A stretch of 64,000 nt of DNA from UBA10649 sp963793105 (GTDB lineage Bacteria > Actinomycetota > Actinomycetes > S36-B12): NCBI GenBank assembly GCA_963793105.1, contig CAWBZB010000005.1:1-64000 (forward strand), in the 5' to 3' direction. Positions 25,373 through 36,243 of this stretch are shown here, in pieces. The notes under the pieces are model-generated. The model made no database searches, was not told where the DNA came from, and worked only from the letters and a program-made list of their open reading frames with translations. Made by a program: the position numbers and the translations under genes. The stretch's first letter is position 1. Each line of letters starts with the position of its first letter.

Positions 25373-26149
25373 TCAGGCGCCCGGGCGTCCCATCCCCGGC
25401 GGGAGCTTCGCGGCGGCCGCCTCGTCCAGCAGGAAGAGGGTGCGCTGACGTCCGCGCGCGCCGGCGGCCGGAACCTGGAAGGGTCCGGCGCTCTCGCTCA
25501 GCGCGAGGCGGACCGCGCCGGCCTTCGAGGCTCCCGACGCGAGGATCCAGGTCTCGCGCGCCTCGTTGAGTGCGGGCAGGGTCAGGGTCACGCGCGTGGC
25601 CGGCGGCTTCGGGGAGCCATGGACGGCGACGACTGGACGCTCATCGTGGAGGGCGGGCTGCTCCGGGAACAGCGACGCCACGTGCGCGTCCGGGCCGATC
25701 CCCAGCAGCAGGATGTCCATCGACGGCACCCGCGCCCGATCCTGCGGGCGGGCCGCCGCCGCGAGACTCTCCGCATACATCTCGGCAGCGCGCTCGGGAA
25801 CCGAGTTCGAGGCCCAGGGGCCGGGAATGGGATGGACCCGATGCTCGTCAACCGGCACGTGGTTCAGCAGCGCCTCGCGGCCTGCGGTCTCGTTCCGGTC
25901 GGCATCCCCCTCGGGCAGGTACCGCTCGTCGCCCCACCACACGTCCACCCGGCCCCAGTCGACCGAGCCGCAGCCCGGGTTCGCTGCCACCGCCCCGAGG
26001 ACCGCGGTGCCGATCCCCCCGCCGGTGAGGCAGATGTGCGCGTGATCGGCGTCGGCGATGCGCTCGACCAGCGTGGTGATGATCCTGGCGGCCACGGCGT
26101 CGGCGAGGGACGCCGCGTCCGGGTGCCGGATGACGTCCACCGGGCTCAT
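25373..26149 (-). CDS. pgl: 6-phosphogluconolactonase
   Basis: Pgl hydrolyses 6-phosphogluconolactone, the product of Zwf, in the oxidative pentose phosphate pathway. The 258-residue protein shows the NagB/Pgl fold with ICLTGGGIGTAVLGAV, VDVWWGDERYLPEGDADRN and LLLGIGPDAHVASLFP, all conserved in DevB-type lactonases. It overlaps opcA by ATGA and ends 12 nt from the convergent pstB. It is the last gene of the tkt-tal-zwf-opcA-pgl operon. Confidence 0.95.
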   Translation of the reverse strand: MSPVDVIRHPDAASLADAVAARIITTLVERIADADHAHICLTGGGIGTAVLGAVAANPGCGSVDWGRVDVWWGDERYLPEGDADRNETAGREALLNHVPVDEHRVHPIPGPWASNSVPERAAEMYAESLAAAARPQDRARVPSMDILLLGIGPDAHVASLFPEQPALHDERPVVAVHGSPKPPATRVTLTLPALNEARETWILASGASKAGAVRLALSESAGPFQVPAAGARGRQRTLFLLDEAAAAKLPPGMGRPGA

Positions 26150-27045
26150 TCGGCGCTCACCTTGGCGATCACCTCTCCGTAGACCTCGTCGGGGTCCAGC
26201 CGCCGCAGTTCCTCGGCCAGCAGTGCGGCGAGGTCCCTTCGGGGCAGCGCCACCCGCGAATCCGGGATGTCGGGTCGGGACAGCACGGCCGTGACCCCAT
26301 CCGTGCGACTGACGACGACGTCGCCCCCGGCCGAGGCGAGCCGGACCTCGGTGATGCCGGGGCCCGGGCTCGACAGGATCTCCACCGGAGCCTTGAGGCA
26401 CTTCCTCAGCCACGTCGCGAGCAGGATGGCGCTCGCGTTGTCGTCCTCGGCGCTGACCGACACCTGCGAGACCGCACCGATCGGCTGGTCGAGGGCCGAC
26501 GCCAGGACCGAACGCCAGGGGGTGAGCCGGGTCCACGCCAGGTCGGTGTCGCCGGGTCGGTAGCCGGCCTTGCGCTTCTGCAGTTCGGTCACGACGTCGT
26601 CGGCCGTGGACGAGTCGGTGATGCGCCGCTGCGCGTGGCGTCCGATCGGGTCCTCGGACGGCACGTCGGGGCTCTGGCCCGGCCAGTAGGCCACGACGGG
26701 GGTGTCCGACAGCAGCAGCGGGATGGCTACCGAGTTGGCGTGGTCGGCGAGTTCGCCGCGCAGCCGCAGGACCGCCACCTCGCCGGGTCCGTCGTCTCCG
26801 CCGACCGCGATGTCGGCGTCCAGGCGCGGTTCATGCCTGCCGGGCCGGGGGATCAGGGTGACGATGCGCATGGGGTGCTGTCGGGCGGCGGCCACGGCGG
26901 CCGACGTCGCGTCGGCCTGGTACTCCTCGTCGGTCATGATCAGCAGCGAGAGCACCATGCCGGTCGCGGCAGAGCCCATGCGGTGCCGCTCGGCGGCAAT
27001 GGCCGCGGCCACCGCGCCTCCGCTGGTGTCGTCGAGCCTGATCAT
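26146..27045 (-). CDS. opcA: Glucose-6-phosphate dehydrogenase assembly protein OpcA
   Basis: OpcA is required for assembly or activity of Zwf in cyanobacteria and actinobacteria and can serve redox control there. The 299-residue protein has the family's N-terminal MVLSLLIMTDEE segment, HPMRIVTLIP, PVVAYWPGQSP and TDLAWTRLTPWR. It overlaps both zwf (upstream) and pgl (downstream) by ATGA, so the three proteins are translated together. No catalytic motif is expected. Confidence 0.94.
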   Translation of the reverse strand: MIRLDDTSGGAVAAAIAAERHRMGSAATGMVLSLLIMTDEEYQADATSAAVAAARQHPMRIVTLIPRPGRHEPRLDADIAVGGDDGPGEVAVLRLRGELADHANSVAIPLLLSDTPVVAYWPGQSPDVPSEDPIGRHAQRRITDSSTADDVVTELQKRKAGYRPGDTDLAWTRLTPWRSVLASALDQPIGAVSQVSVSAEDDNASAILLATWLRKCLKAPVEILSSPGPGITEVRLASAGGDVVVSRTDGVTAVLSRPDIPDSRVALPRRDLAALLAEELRRLDPDEVYGEVIAKVSAE

Positions 27046-28589
27046 GGTCGCCTCCAGGTGCGCCCGTCGCGCGCGATCATGTCGTAGGACGATGCCGGAC
27101 CCCAGCCGCCGGAGACGTACTGCTCCGGCTGACCGGAATCGGCCCAGTGGTTGAGCACGGGGTCGAGGATCTCCCAGCCGAGCTCGACCTCCTCGTGCCG
27201 GGGGAACAGCGGCGGATCGCCGAGGAGGACGTCGAGGATGAGCCGCTCGTATGCCTCCGGGCTCGAGTCGACGAACGACTCCCCGTACTGGAAGTCCATG
27301 GTGACGTCACGCACCTGGACGGAGGTGGTGTTGGGCACCTTGGAGCCGAAGCGCACGGTGATGCCCTCGTCCGGCTGGATCCGGAAGACGAAGGCGTTGT
27401 TGCTGAGCTCCTCCACGGCAGTCTTGGCGAAGGGCAGGTGGGGGGCCCGCTTGAACACGACGGCGACCTCCGTCACCCGCCGACCGAGCCGCTTGCCTGT
27501 GCGCAGGTAGAACGGCACGCCGGCCCACCGACGGTTGTCGACGTCGACCCGGATCGCGGCGTACGTCTCGGTCGTGCTCTCGGGGTTGATGCCCTCCTCC
27601 TCGAGGTAGCCGGGCACGGGGATGCCGCCCTGCCAGCCGTGCGCGTACTGTCCACGGCTGGTGTGCTTGCCCAGCTCGCGCGGCAGCGTGATCGCCCGGA
27701 GCACCTTCTGCTTCTCCAGGCGCACATCGTCGGCCGCGAAGGAGAGCGGCTCCTCCATCGCGGTCAGCGCGAGGAGCTGGAGCAGGTGGTTCTGGATGAC
27801 ATCGCGGGCCGCCCCGATCCCGTCGTAGTACCCGGCGCGCCCTGCGATGCCGATGTCCTCGGCCATCGTGATCTGGACGTTGTCCACGAAATGGCTGTTC
27901 CACAGGGGCTCGAACATGGTGTTGGCGAAGCGCACGGCCAGGATGTTCTGGACCGTCTCCTTGCCGAGGTAGTGGTCGATCCTGAACACCGACCCCGACG
28001 CGAAGACCTCGCCGACGATGCGGTTGAGCTCCTGGGCGCTCGCGAGGTCGTGCCCGAAGGGCTTCTCGATGACCACGCGCCGCCAGGCGCTCGGCTTCTC
28101 TTCCGCGAGGCCCGAGGACTTCAGATGCTCCAGCACCACGGGGAACAGCCCCGGCGGGATGGACAGGTAGAAGGCGTGGTTGCCGCCGGTGCCGCGGGAG
28201 ACGTCGAGGTCGTCCACGACCGCCTTGAGACGCAGGTACGCCTTGGGGTCGCCGAGGTCTCCGGCCACGAAGCGGATCCCCTCGGACAGCTGCTGCCAGA
28301 CCTCCTCGCGGAAGGGGGTCCTGGCGTGCTCGCGGACGGCGTCGTGCACGACCTGGGCGAAGTCCTGGTCCTCCCAGTCCCGGCGCGCGAATCCGACCAG
28401 TGCGAACCCGGGCGGCAGGAGCCCGCGGTTGGCCAGGTCGTAGATGGCCGGCATGACCTTCTTGCGGGACAGGTCGCCGGTCACGCCGAACAGCACCAGG
28501 CCGCACGGTCCGGCCACTCGGGGCAGCCGCTGGTCCAGGGGGTTGCGCAGCGGGTTGGCCGGCGCCGCTGCTCGGCGATGGGGGCTCAT
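27042..28589 (-). CDS. zwf: Glucose-6-phosphate 1-dehydrogenase
   Basis: Zwf oxidises glucose 6-phosphate and makes NADPH. The 515-residue protein has the nucleotide-binding LVLFGVTGDLSRKK near residue 31 and the active-site RIDHYLGKETVQNI, plus the C-terminal domain with PGTRRS-like variants replaced by FPRHEEVELGWEILDP. The start ATG at 28589 is 1 nt after the tal stop. Together with OpcA and Pgl it forms the oxidative branch. Confidence 0.97.
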   Translation of the reverse strand: MSPHRRAAAPANPLRNPLDQRLPRVAGPCGLVLFGVTGDLSRKKVMPAIYDLANRGLLPPGFALVGFARRDWEDQDFAQVVHDAVREHARTPFREEVWQQLSEGIRFVAGDLGDPKAYLRLKAVVDDLDVSRGTGGNHAFYLSIPPGLFPVVLEHLKSSGLAEEKPSAWRRVVIEKPFGHDLASAQELNRIVGEVFASGSVFRIDHYLGKETVQNILAVRFANTMFEPLWNSHFVDNVQITMAEDIGIAGRAGYYDGIGAARDVIQNHLLQLLALTAMEEPLSFAADDVRLEKQKVLRAITLPRELGKHTSRGQYAHGWQGGIPVPGYLEEEGINPESTTETYAAIRVDVDNRRWAGVPFYLRTGKRLGRRVTEVAVVFKRAPHLPFAKTAVEELSNNAFVFRIQPDEGITVRFGSKVPNTTSVQVRDVTMDFQYGESFVDSSPEAYERLILDVLLGDPPLFPRHEEVELGWEILDPVLNHWADSGQPEQYVSGGWGPASSYDMIARDGRTWRRP

Positions 28590-28590
28590 G

Positions 28591-29709
28591 TCAGGCGTTC
28601 ACCTGCGCCGCAGCCGCGACCGTCGCACGGAGCTGCTCCCAGGAGTCGCTGAACTTCGTCACGCCCTCCCGCTCGAGCAGCTCGCACACCTCGCGCTCCT
28701 CGATCCCGATCGCCGCGAGGTCGGCCCACACCTGGGCGGACTGCGCCGCGGTACCGGCCACCGAGTCCTGGGGGATGACTCCCTGTGCTGCGACGGCGTC
28801 AAGCGTGGCCTCCGGCATCGTGTTGACGCACCCCCGGACGACGAGGTCGACGACGTACCGGGTCGGGTCGTAGTCCGGGTTCTTCACTCCCGTGGAGGCC
28901 CAGAGGGGGCGCTGCGGGTTCGCGCCCTGCTCGGCGAGCGACGCCCAGCGATCCGTCGATGTCAGCTCCTCATGAGCGGCCCAGGCCAGCCTCGCGCTGG
29001 CGATGGCGGCCTTGCCGAGCAGGCGGTCCGCGGCCTCGCCGCCGATCGCGGAGAGCCGAGAGTCGACCTCGGTGTCGATGCGGCTGACGAAGAAGCTGGC
29101 CACCGACTCGATGGTCGACAGGTCGTAGCCGTTCTCGGCGGCCGCCTCGAGACCGGACATGTAGGCGTCGACGACGTCGCGGTAGCGGTCGATCGAGAAG
29201 ATCAGGGTGACGTTGACGCTGATGCCTGCCGCAATCGTCGTGGTGATGGCCGGCAGTCCCTCGGCGGTGGCCGGGATCTTGATGAGTGCGTTGGGCCGGC
29301 CCACGAGCTCCCAGAGCTCGACCGCCTGCTCCGCGGTGGGATCGGTCTGGTGCGCCAGGCGCGGATCCACCTCGATCGAGACCCGCCCGTCGACGCCGCC
29401 GGACTCGACCCACAGTTCGTGCAGGATGTCGCAGGCGGCGCGCACGTCGTCGGTCGTGAGGGCGCGGATGATCGCGTCGACGTCGGCCCCCGACGCGGCG
29501 AGGGACGCGAGCTGGTCGGCATAGGCCGCAGCGCCGGTCGAGATGGCCTTGTCGAAGATGGTCGGGTTCGTGGTGACACCGCGCACGCACTTCGTGGCCA
29601 CCATCTCGGCCAACTGCCCCGAGGTGATCCGGGTCCGGTCGAGGTCGTCGAGCCAGATCGATACGCCGGCGTCCGTCAGTGCCTGCAGTCGCTCGTTGGT
29701 CGTGGTCAT
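28591..29709 (-). CDS. tal: Transaldolase
   Basis: Transaldolase moves a dihydroxyacetone unit between sugar phosphates through a Schiff base. The 372-residue protein belongs to the actinobacterial type, with VTTNPTIFDKAI near residue 45, the catalytic lysine in NALIKIPAT (about residue 143), and LIFSIDRY. It begins 25 nt after tkt with GGAG upstream and ends 1 nt before zwf. Confidence 0.97.
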   Translation of the reverse strand: MTTTNERLQALTDAGVSIWLDDLDRTRITSGQLAEMVATKCVRGVTTNPTIFDKAISTGAAAYADQLASLAASGADVDAIIRALTTDDVRAACDILHELWVESGGVDGRVSIEVDPRLAHQTDPTAEQAVELWELVGRPNALIKIPATAEGLPAITTTIAAGISVNVTLIFSIDRYRDVVDAYMSGLEAAAENGYDLSTIESVASFFVSRIDTEVDSRLSAIGGEAADRLLGKAAIASARLAWAAHEELTSTDRWASLAEQGANPQRPLWASTGVKNPDYDPTRYVVDLVVRGCVNTMPEATLDAVAAQGVIPQDSVAGTAAQSAQVWADLAAIGIEEREVCELLEREGVTKFSDSWEQLRATVAAAAQVNA

Positions 29710-29734
29710 GGCCTGCTCCAGTTCGTCGATGGGG

Positions 29735-31828
<2,094 letters not shown>

Positions 31829-31834
31829 GGTGCG

Positions 31835-31840
31835 ACCCTA
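31835..31840 (-). promoter_or_regulatory. -10 element of a leaderless tkt promoter
   Basis: On the minus strand TAGGGT is followed by CGCACC and the tkt ATG, a 6-nt spacing. No ribosome binding site precedes the start. Confidence 0.6.
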
Positions 31841-31884
31841 ACGAAGCGACCGAGGCCGTGCAGCCGAGTCGCTCGGCGGGCAGG

Positions 31885-31890
31885 TACGCT
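31885..31890 (+). promoter_or_regulatory. -10 element for ctaB
   Basis: TACGCT lies 53 nt upstream of the chosen ctaB start in the 115-nt gap divergent from tkt. A GGAG lies just before the start. Confidence 0.35.
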
Positions 31891-31943
31891 CATCAGACGT
31901 TCATGGGCCGTTCGGGCGCACGTTCAGGGCGGTGGGGAGACAG

Positions 31944-32861
31944 GTGGCGACCGACATGCGGGCCGACGGCGAGGTCACGACGACTCGACGTGTCCGTGCG
32001 CACATCGCCCTCACCAAGCCGCGCATCGTCGAACTGCTGCTCGCGACCGCGGTCCCGACTGCTTTCCTCGCCGCCGGGGGGCTGCCGCCGCCGCTCCCGA
32101 CCGTGGGCGTCCTCGTCGGCGGGACGCTCGCCGCCGGCTCCGCGAACACGTTCAACAGCGTCTACGACCGCGACATCGACGCGATCATGGCCCGGACCTT
32201 CCACCGGCCGGCCGCCATGGGAGTGGTCAGCGTGCGCGCGGGGCTGTGGCAGGGGGCGCTCCTCGCCGTGGCCAGCGCCGTCGTCCTGTACCTCACGTCG
32301 AATGCGTTGGCCGCCGTGCTGGCACTGGCCGCGATCGTGTTCTACGCGGTGGGGTACACCATGCTCCTGAAGAGGCGAACCCCGCAGAACATCGTGTGGG
32401 GCGGGGCTGCCGGGTGCATGCCGGTGCTCATCGCCTGGGCTGCCGTCACCGGCTCCCTCACGTGGACGCCGGTGGTGCTCTTCCTCATCATCTTCTTCTG
32501 GACGCCCCCGCACTACTGGCCGCTGGCGATGAAGTTCCGCGACGACTATGCGGCGGCCGGGGTGCCGATGCTGCCGGTGGTCAGGACTCCGGCACAGGTG
32601 GCGAATGCCATCGTGGGCTATGCGTGGGTGATGGTCGCGGCGTCGCTGGTACTGATCGCCGTGGCGCCGATGGGCTGGGTGTACGCAATCGGGGCCGCGC
32701 TCCTCGGCGGGGCGTTCATGTGGGAGGCGTACCTGCTGCGCCGCCGCATCGCGGCCGGGTCCGATTCGGTGACGGCGACCGCTATGCGGCTGTTCCACGG
32801 ATCGATCACCTACCTGGCGCTGCTCTTCCTGCTCGTCGCCATCGATCCCTTCGTCGGCTAG
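31944..32861 (+). CDS. ctaB: Protoheme IX farnesyltransferase (heme O synthase)
   Basis: CtaB adds a farnesyl group to heme B to make heme O, needed for aa3-type cytochrome oxidase. The 305-residue membrane protein has about nine transmembrane segments. The prenyl-diphosphate motif NTFNSVYDRDIDAIMART lies near residue 70 and the second polar loop KFRDDYAAAGVPML near residue 198. The GTG at 31944 is preferred over 31932 because GGGGAG lies directly upstream. Its stop overlaps the convergent ctaA stop in a shared CTAG. The ctaA/tkt neighbourhood is typical of actinobacteria. Confidence 0.95.
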   Translation: MATDMRADGEVTTTRRVRAHIALTKPRIVELLLATAVPTAFLAAGGLPPPLPTVGVLVGGTLAAGSANTFNSVYDRDIDAIMARTFHRPAAMGVVSVRAGLWQGALLAVASAVVLYLTSNALAAVLALAAIVFYAVGYTMLLKRRTPQNIVWGGAAGCMPVLIAWAAVTGSLTWTPVVLFLIIFFWTPPHYWPLAMKFRDDYAAAGVPMLPVVRTPAQVANAIVGYAWVMVAASLVLIAVAPMGWVYAIGAALLGGAFMWEAYLLRRRIAAGSDSVTATAMRLFHGSITYLALLFLLVAIDPFVG

Positions 32862-33823
32862 CTGGACCCGGTCAGTGCCGACGGAGCCTGCTCGGCGTCA
32901 TGCTCCGGCGCGACCCCCCTCGTGCGCAGCGCCGAGGGGATGAACAGGACCGTCACCCACACGAGGCACGCGCCGATGACGTGGACGATGACCAGCGCGG
33001 CCGGAACCCCCGTGAAGTACTGCGTGTACCCGATCACGCCCTGGACGACCGCGATCGCCAGCAGGAGCCAGGCCCGACGGCGGGCGGCGGGCGGGGACGG
33101 GACCAGCGCGAGCGCGACGATGAGACCGACCAGGAGGCCGAGGAACAGCAGGACGACGTCCGCGTGCAGCCAGGAGACGGTTCGCGGGTCGAACGAGAAG
33201 CGGCTCGCCGTCTCCACGTCCCCCGAGTGCGGTCCACTGCCGGTCACCAGCACGCCGAGGAAGACCACGGCCGCGCTCACGCCCACCAGGGTCCAGGCAA
33301 GGACACCCACCGGTCGGGGGACGAGACGGGTGACCGGCCGGTCCCCGATGTCGCCTGACCGCACGACGAGGGCAACGACCCCGGCGATGATCGTCATGGA
33401 GACCAGGAAGTGTGCGGACACGGTTGCGGGGTGCAGCCCGGTGAGGACGGTGATGCCGCCCAGGACGGCCTGGGCCACGGTGCCGACCAACGGGATGGCA
33501 GCCAGCACGAGGAGGGCTGGGCGACGGGGGACGCCGGACCGGCGACGGGCCCGGGCGTCCAGGATCGCCGCCACGATCGCGGCCACCGCCAGGATCACGA
33601 GCACGAAGGTCAGCAGCCGGTTGCCGAACTCGACGTACTTGTGCCAGGACTCGGCCTGACGCTCCGTCGGCGTGATCGAGCCCTCGACGCATTCGGGCCA
33701 CGTCGGGCAGCCGAGACCGGAGCCGGTGACGCGCACCACGGCGCCGGTGACGACGATGGCGGTCTGGGCGACGAGATTCGCGATGAAGATCCCGCGCACG
33801 GGACGCGAGCATGAGCCGGTCAC
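32858..33823 (-). CDS. ctaA: Heme A synthase
   Basis: CtaA oxidises the C8 methyl of heme O to make heme A. The 321-residue protein has about eight transmembrane helices. Conserved segments are VRVTGSGLGCPTWPEC with two extracytoplasmic cysteines, HKYVEFGNRLLTFVL, and heme-ligand histidines in GLHPATVSAHFL, SWLHADVV and VIVHVIGACLVW. The GTG start has TAGGCT 6 nt upstream. The gene follows the ABC permease on the minus strand. Confidence 0.94.
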   Translation of the reverse strand: MTGSCSRPVRGIFIANLVAQTAIVVTGAVVRVTGSGLGCPTWPECVEGSITPTERQAESWHKYVEFGNRLLTFVLVILAVAAIVAAILDARARRRSGVPRRPALLVLAAIPLVGTVAQAVLGGITVLTGLHPATVSAHFLVSMTIIAGVVALVVRSGDIGDRPVTRLVPRPVGVLAWTLVGVSAAVVFLGVLVTGSGPHSGDVETASRFSFDPRTVSWLHADVVLLFLGLLVGLIVALALVPSPPAARRRAWLLLAIAVVQGVIGYTQYFTGVPAALVIVHVIGACLVWVTVLFIPSALRTRGVAPEHDAEQAPSALTGSS

Positions 33824-33829
33824 GTTTTC

Positions 33830-33835
33830 AGCCTA
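33830..33835 (-). promoter_or_regulatory. -10 element of a leaderless ctaA promoter
   Basis: TAGGCT on the minus strand precedes GAAAAC and the GTG start of ctaA. It overlaps the stop codon of the upstream permease gene. Confidence 0.6.
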
Positions 33836-34589
33836 GGACCATCGGAAGGTCCGGACCGCGACGGCCGTTCCGGTGGCCATCCACGCGAGCAGCACGATGA
33901 GGTCCTGAGGTGCCGGCGCCGTGCCCCAGACGAGGGCGGCCACCAGCGCGTCGGCCAGGGCACCGGAGGGCAGCCAGGAGGCGAGACTCGCCAATGGACC
34001 GGGCAGCGAGGCCGCCGGGACGACGACCCCGCCGAACATGATCAGGACCAGGAAGACGCCGTTGGCGACCGCGAGGACCGCCTCGGCTCGCAGGAGCCCG
34101 GCCAGTGCCATGCCCCAGGCGGCGAAGGCGGCGGTGCCTGCCAGCAGGGCGGGAACCGCCCACGCCGTCCCGGCAGACGGCCGCCAGCCGATCAGCACGG
34201 CCACGGCGGTCACGCTGGCGGCCGAGATGGCCGTGACGAGGGCGGTCGCCACGAGCTTGCCGCCCAGGAGTTCGCCCCGCGTGAGGGGAGTGGTGCCCAG
34301 GAACCGCAAGCGCCCCCGATCGGCGCTCGAAGCCGGTCGCGATGGCCAGGGAGGTGAAGGCGGTGCTGATCACCGAGACGGTGAGGACCGTGGCGAGCGC
34401 CCTGGGGATCCGGGAGGGCCCGGAGTCCTGAACCACGACATCGGTCAGGGTCAGGCCGAGCAGGAGTCCGATGGGAATCACGAGCGTGAGAAGCAGCTGC
34501 TCGCCGTTGCGCATGAGGAGCCGCGTCTCCCAGCCGGCGTGGGCGAGGATGCGTCGCCTCGCACCGACAACGGCGGACCCGCCGTTCAC
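33833..34589 (-). CDS. ABC transporter permease (frameshift, probably a sequence error)
   Basis: This is the membrane partner of the following ATPase, of the ABC-2 exporter type. The start is a GTG at 34589 that overlaps the ATPase stop (GTGA). The first part reads up to ATGFERRSG, then the frame is lost, and the second part resumes at RFLGTTPLTRGELLG and runs through five hydrophobic segments to the stop. One extra base in the C run at 34313-34317 explains the break; without it the product is 251 residues with six membrane helices. Substrate unknown. Confidence 0.8.
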
Positions 34590-35497
34590 AGGTCGCCGAC
34601 CAGGTCGACGATGACATCCTCCAGCGACCGACGCCCGACCGTGAGATCGGCGGTGCGCACCCCGTGCTGGGCGCACCAGGCCGCGATCGCCGACAGCACC
34701 ATCGGGTCGGCCGCCCCGGTGACGCGGTACTGGCCGAGGGGGCCCTCCACCACGTCGCCATCGGGCGGGAGGATCGCCCTCAGCGAGCCGAGGTCGGCGT
34801 GCATGGGCCCGCGGAACGACACGCTCTCCTCCTCGCCGACCAGGCTCGCGATGGAGCCCTCGCGCAAGCCGCGACCGGCGGCCACGACGACCACGTGGTC
34901 CGCCAGGCGCTCGACGTCGTCCATGAGGTGGGTGGTGAGGACGACGGTCATCCCGTCGCTGACCCGGCTGCGGATGAGGTCGTGGAAGGCGCGACGACCC
35001 GTCGCGTCCAGGCCGGCGGTGGGCTCGTCCAGGAAGACCATCTCCGGCGAGCCGACGAGGGCGGCCGCACACTTGACCCGCTGCTGCTCTCCCCCGGATA
35101 GCCGACGGATGGGAGTGCGGACACCCGGGTCCACGCCGAGAGAGGCGAGCAGCTCGGCCGGGTCCTCCGCATTGGGGTACAGGGAGGCCAGATAGCTCAG
35201 GAGTTCCAGCGGCCTCGCCGTGGCATAGAGGCCTCCGTCCTGCAGCATCACGCCCACCCGGCTCCGAAGCCGGGCCGGGGACGTGGCGCCGATGGGCGTC
35301 CCCAGGACCTCGACGTGCCCGGCGTCGGGGCGCCGCAGGCCCACGCACACGTCCACGGTGGTGGACTTGCCCGCGCCGTTGGGGCCGACGAGGGCGGTGA
35401 CCTTGGCCGACGGAGCGGTCATGCTGAGTCCGGAGACGGCGGCACGTCCGCCGTAGCGGACCACGAGGTCGCTCACGACGAGGGCGGAATCCGGCAC
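34586..35497 (-). CDS. ABC transporter ATP-binding protein
   Basis: A 303-residue ATPase with Walker A GPNGAGKSTT, signature LSGGEQQRVKCA, Walker B VFLDEPTAGLD and switch His in TTHLMDD. A C-terminal extension of about 90 residues is typical of ABC-2 exporter ATPases. The GTG start at 35497 is chosen because TATAGT lies 7 nt upstream. The pair sits divergent from sufR and upstream of ctaA, an arrangement common in actinobacteria, but the exported substrate is not known. Confidence 0.9.
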   Translation of the reverse strand: MPDSALVVSDLVVRYGGRAAVSGLSMTAPSAKVTALVGPNGAGKSTTVDVCVGLRRPDAGHVEVLGTPIGATSPARLRSRVGVMLQDGGLYATARPLELLSYLASLYPNAEDPAELLASLGVDPGVRTPIRRLSGGEQQRVKCAAALVGSPEMVFLDEPTAGLDATGRRAFHDLIRSRVSDGMTVVLTTHLMDDVERLADHVVVVAAGRGLREGSIASLVGEEESVSFRGPMHADLGSLRAILPPDGDVVEGPLGQYRVTGAADPMVLSAIAAWCAQHGVRTADLTVGRRSLEDVIVDLVGDL

Positions 35498-35504
35498 GTG
35501 GCGG

Positions 35505-35510
35505 ACTATA
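35505..35510 (-). promoter_or_regulatory. -10 element for the ABC ATPase gene, divergent from sufR
   Basis: TATAGT lies 7 nt upstream of the GTG start on the minus strand. The 71-nt gap to sufR must also hold the suf promoter and any SufR operator; an imperfect inverted repeat CAAC-AATGTG-GTTG at 35556-35569 is a possible site. Confidence 0.5.
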
Positions 35511-35568
35511 GGGGGAGCGCGGGGACCCCTCGGTTGGCGGATCCACCGATTTACGCAACAATGTGGTT

Positions 35569-36243
35569 GTGAAATTCCCCGGAGAAGCCGCAGAGCGGGT
35601 CGCGCGCACCCTGCTTCGAGTGGGGCCGGCGACGGCAGCCGACCTGGCGGAGGACCTCGGGATGACGTCGGCAGGGGTGCGCCGGCATCTGACATCGCTC
35701 ATCGACGACGGTCTCGTCGTGGCGCACGACCGCGCTCCGTACGGCCCGGCCCCCAAGCGGGGGCGCGGACGTCCGGGCAGCATCTTCACCCTCACGGAGG
35801 CCGGTCGCTCTGCCTGCGACCAGGCCTACGACGATCTGGCCCTGTCCGCCCTCAGGTTCATCTCCGAGGAGTTCGGGGACGATGCCGTCGAGGCCTTCGC
35901 CACGGAACGCGCCCGTCGGCTGGCGGCGACGATCGGCAGCCCGGTCGGCGAGGCGACGCCTCACGACGTCGCCGACGCCCTGAGCCGGGCGGGATACGCC
36001 GCAGTGATCGAGCCGCGCGGGGAGGTCGCCGTTCAGCTGTGCCAGCATCACTGCCCGGTGGTCGATGCCGCGCGGGAGTTCCCGGTGCTCTGCGAGGCGG
36101 AGACCACGGAGCTGGGCCGCATCATGGGCCGGCACGTGACCCGCCTGGCCACCCTCGCGCACGGCGACGAGGTCTGCACGTCCGTCATCTCCGCGGAGAC
36201 CACCTCCGCACCCGGCACGACACCCCGAAAGGTCCCCGCATGA
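35569..36243 (+). CDS. sufR: Fe-S responsive repressor SufR
   Basis: SufR is a winged-helix repressor that binds an Fe-S cluster and turns off suf genes when clusters are plentiful. The 224-residue protein has an N-terminal helix-turn-helix (about 13-50) with GMTSAGVRRHLTSLIDDG. Three cysteines, C158, C162 and C175, are spaced C-x3-C-x12-C as in known actinobacterial SufR proteins. A GTG two codons earlier (35563) is an alternative start. The stop overlaps the sufB start. Confidence 0.92.
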   Translation: MKFPGEAAERVARTLLRVGPATAADLAEDLGMTSAGVRRHLTSLIDDGLVVAHDRAPYGPAPKRGRGRPGSIFTLTEAGRSACDQAYDDLALSALRFISEEFGDDAVEAFATERARRLAATIGSPVGEATPHDVADALSRAGYAAVIEPRGEVAVQLCQHHCPVVDAAREFPVLCEAETTELGRIMGRHVTRLATLAHGDEVCTSVISAETTSAPGTTPRKVPA

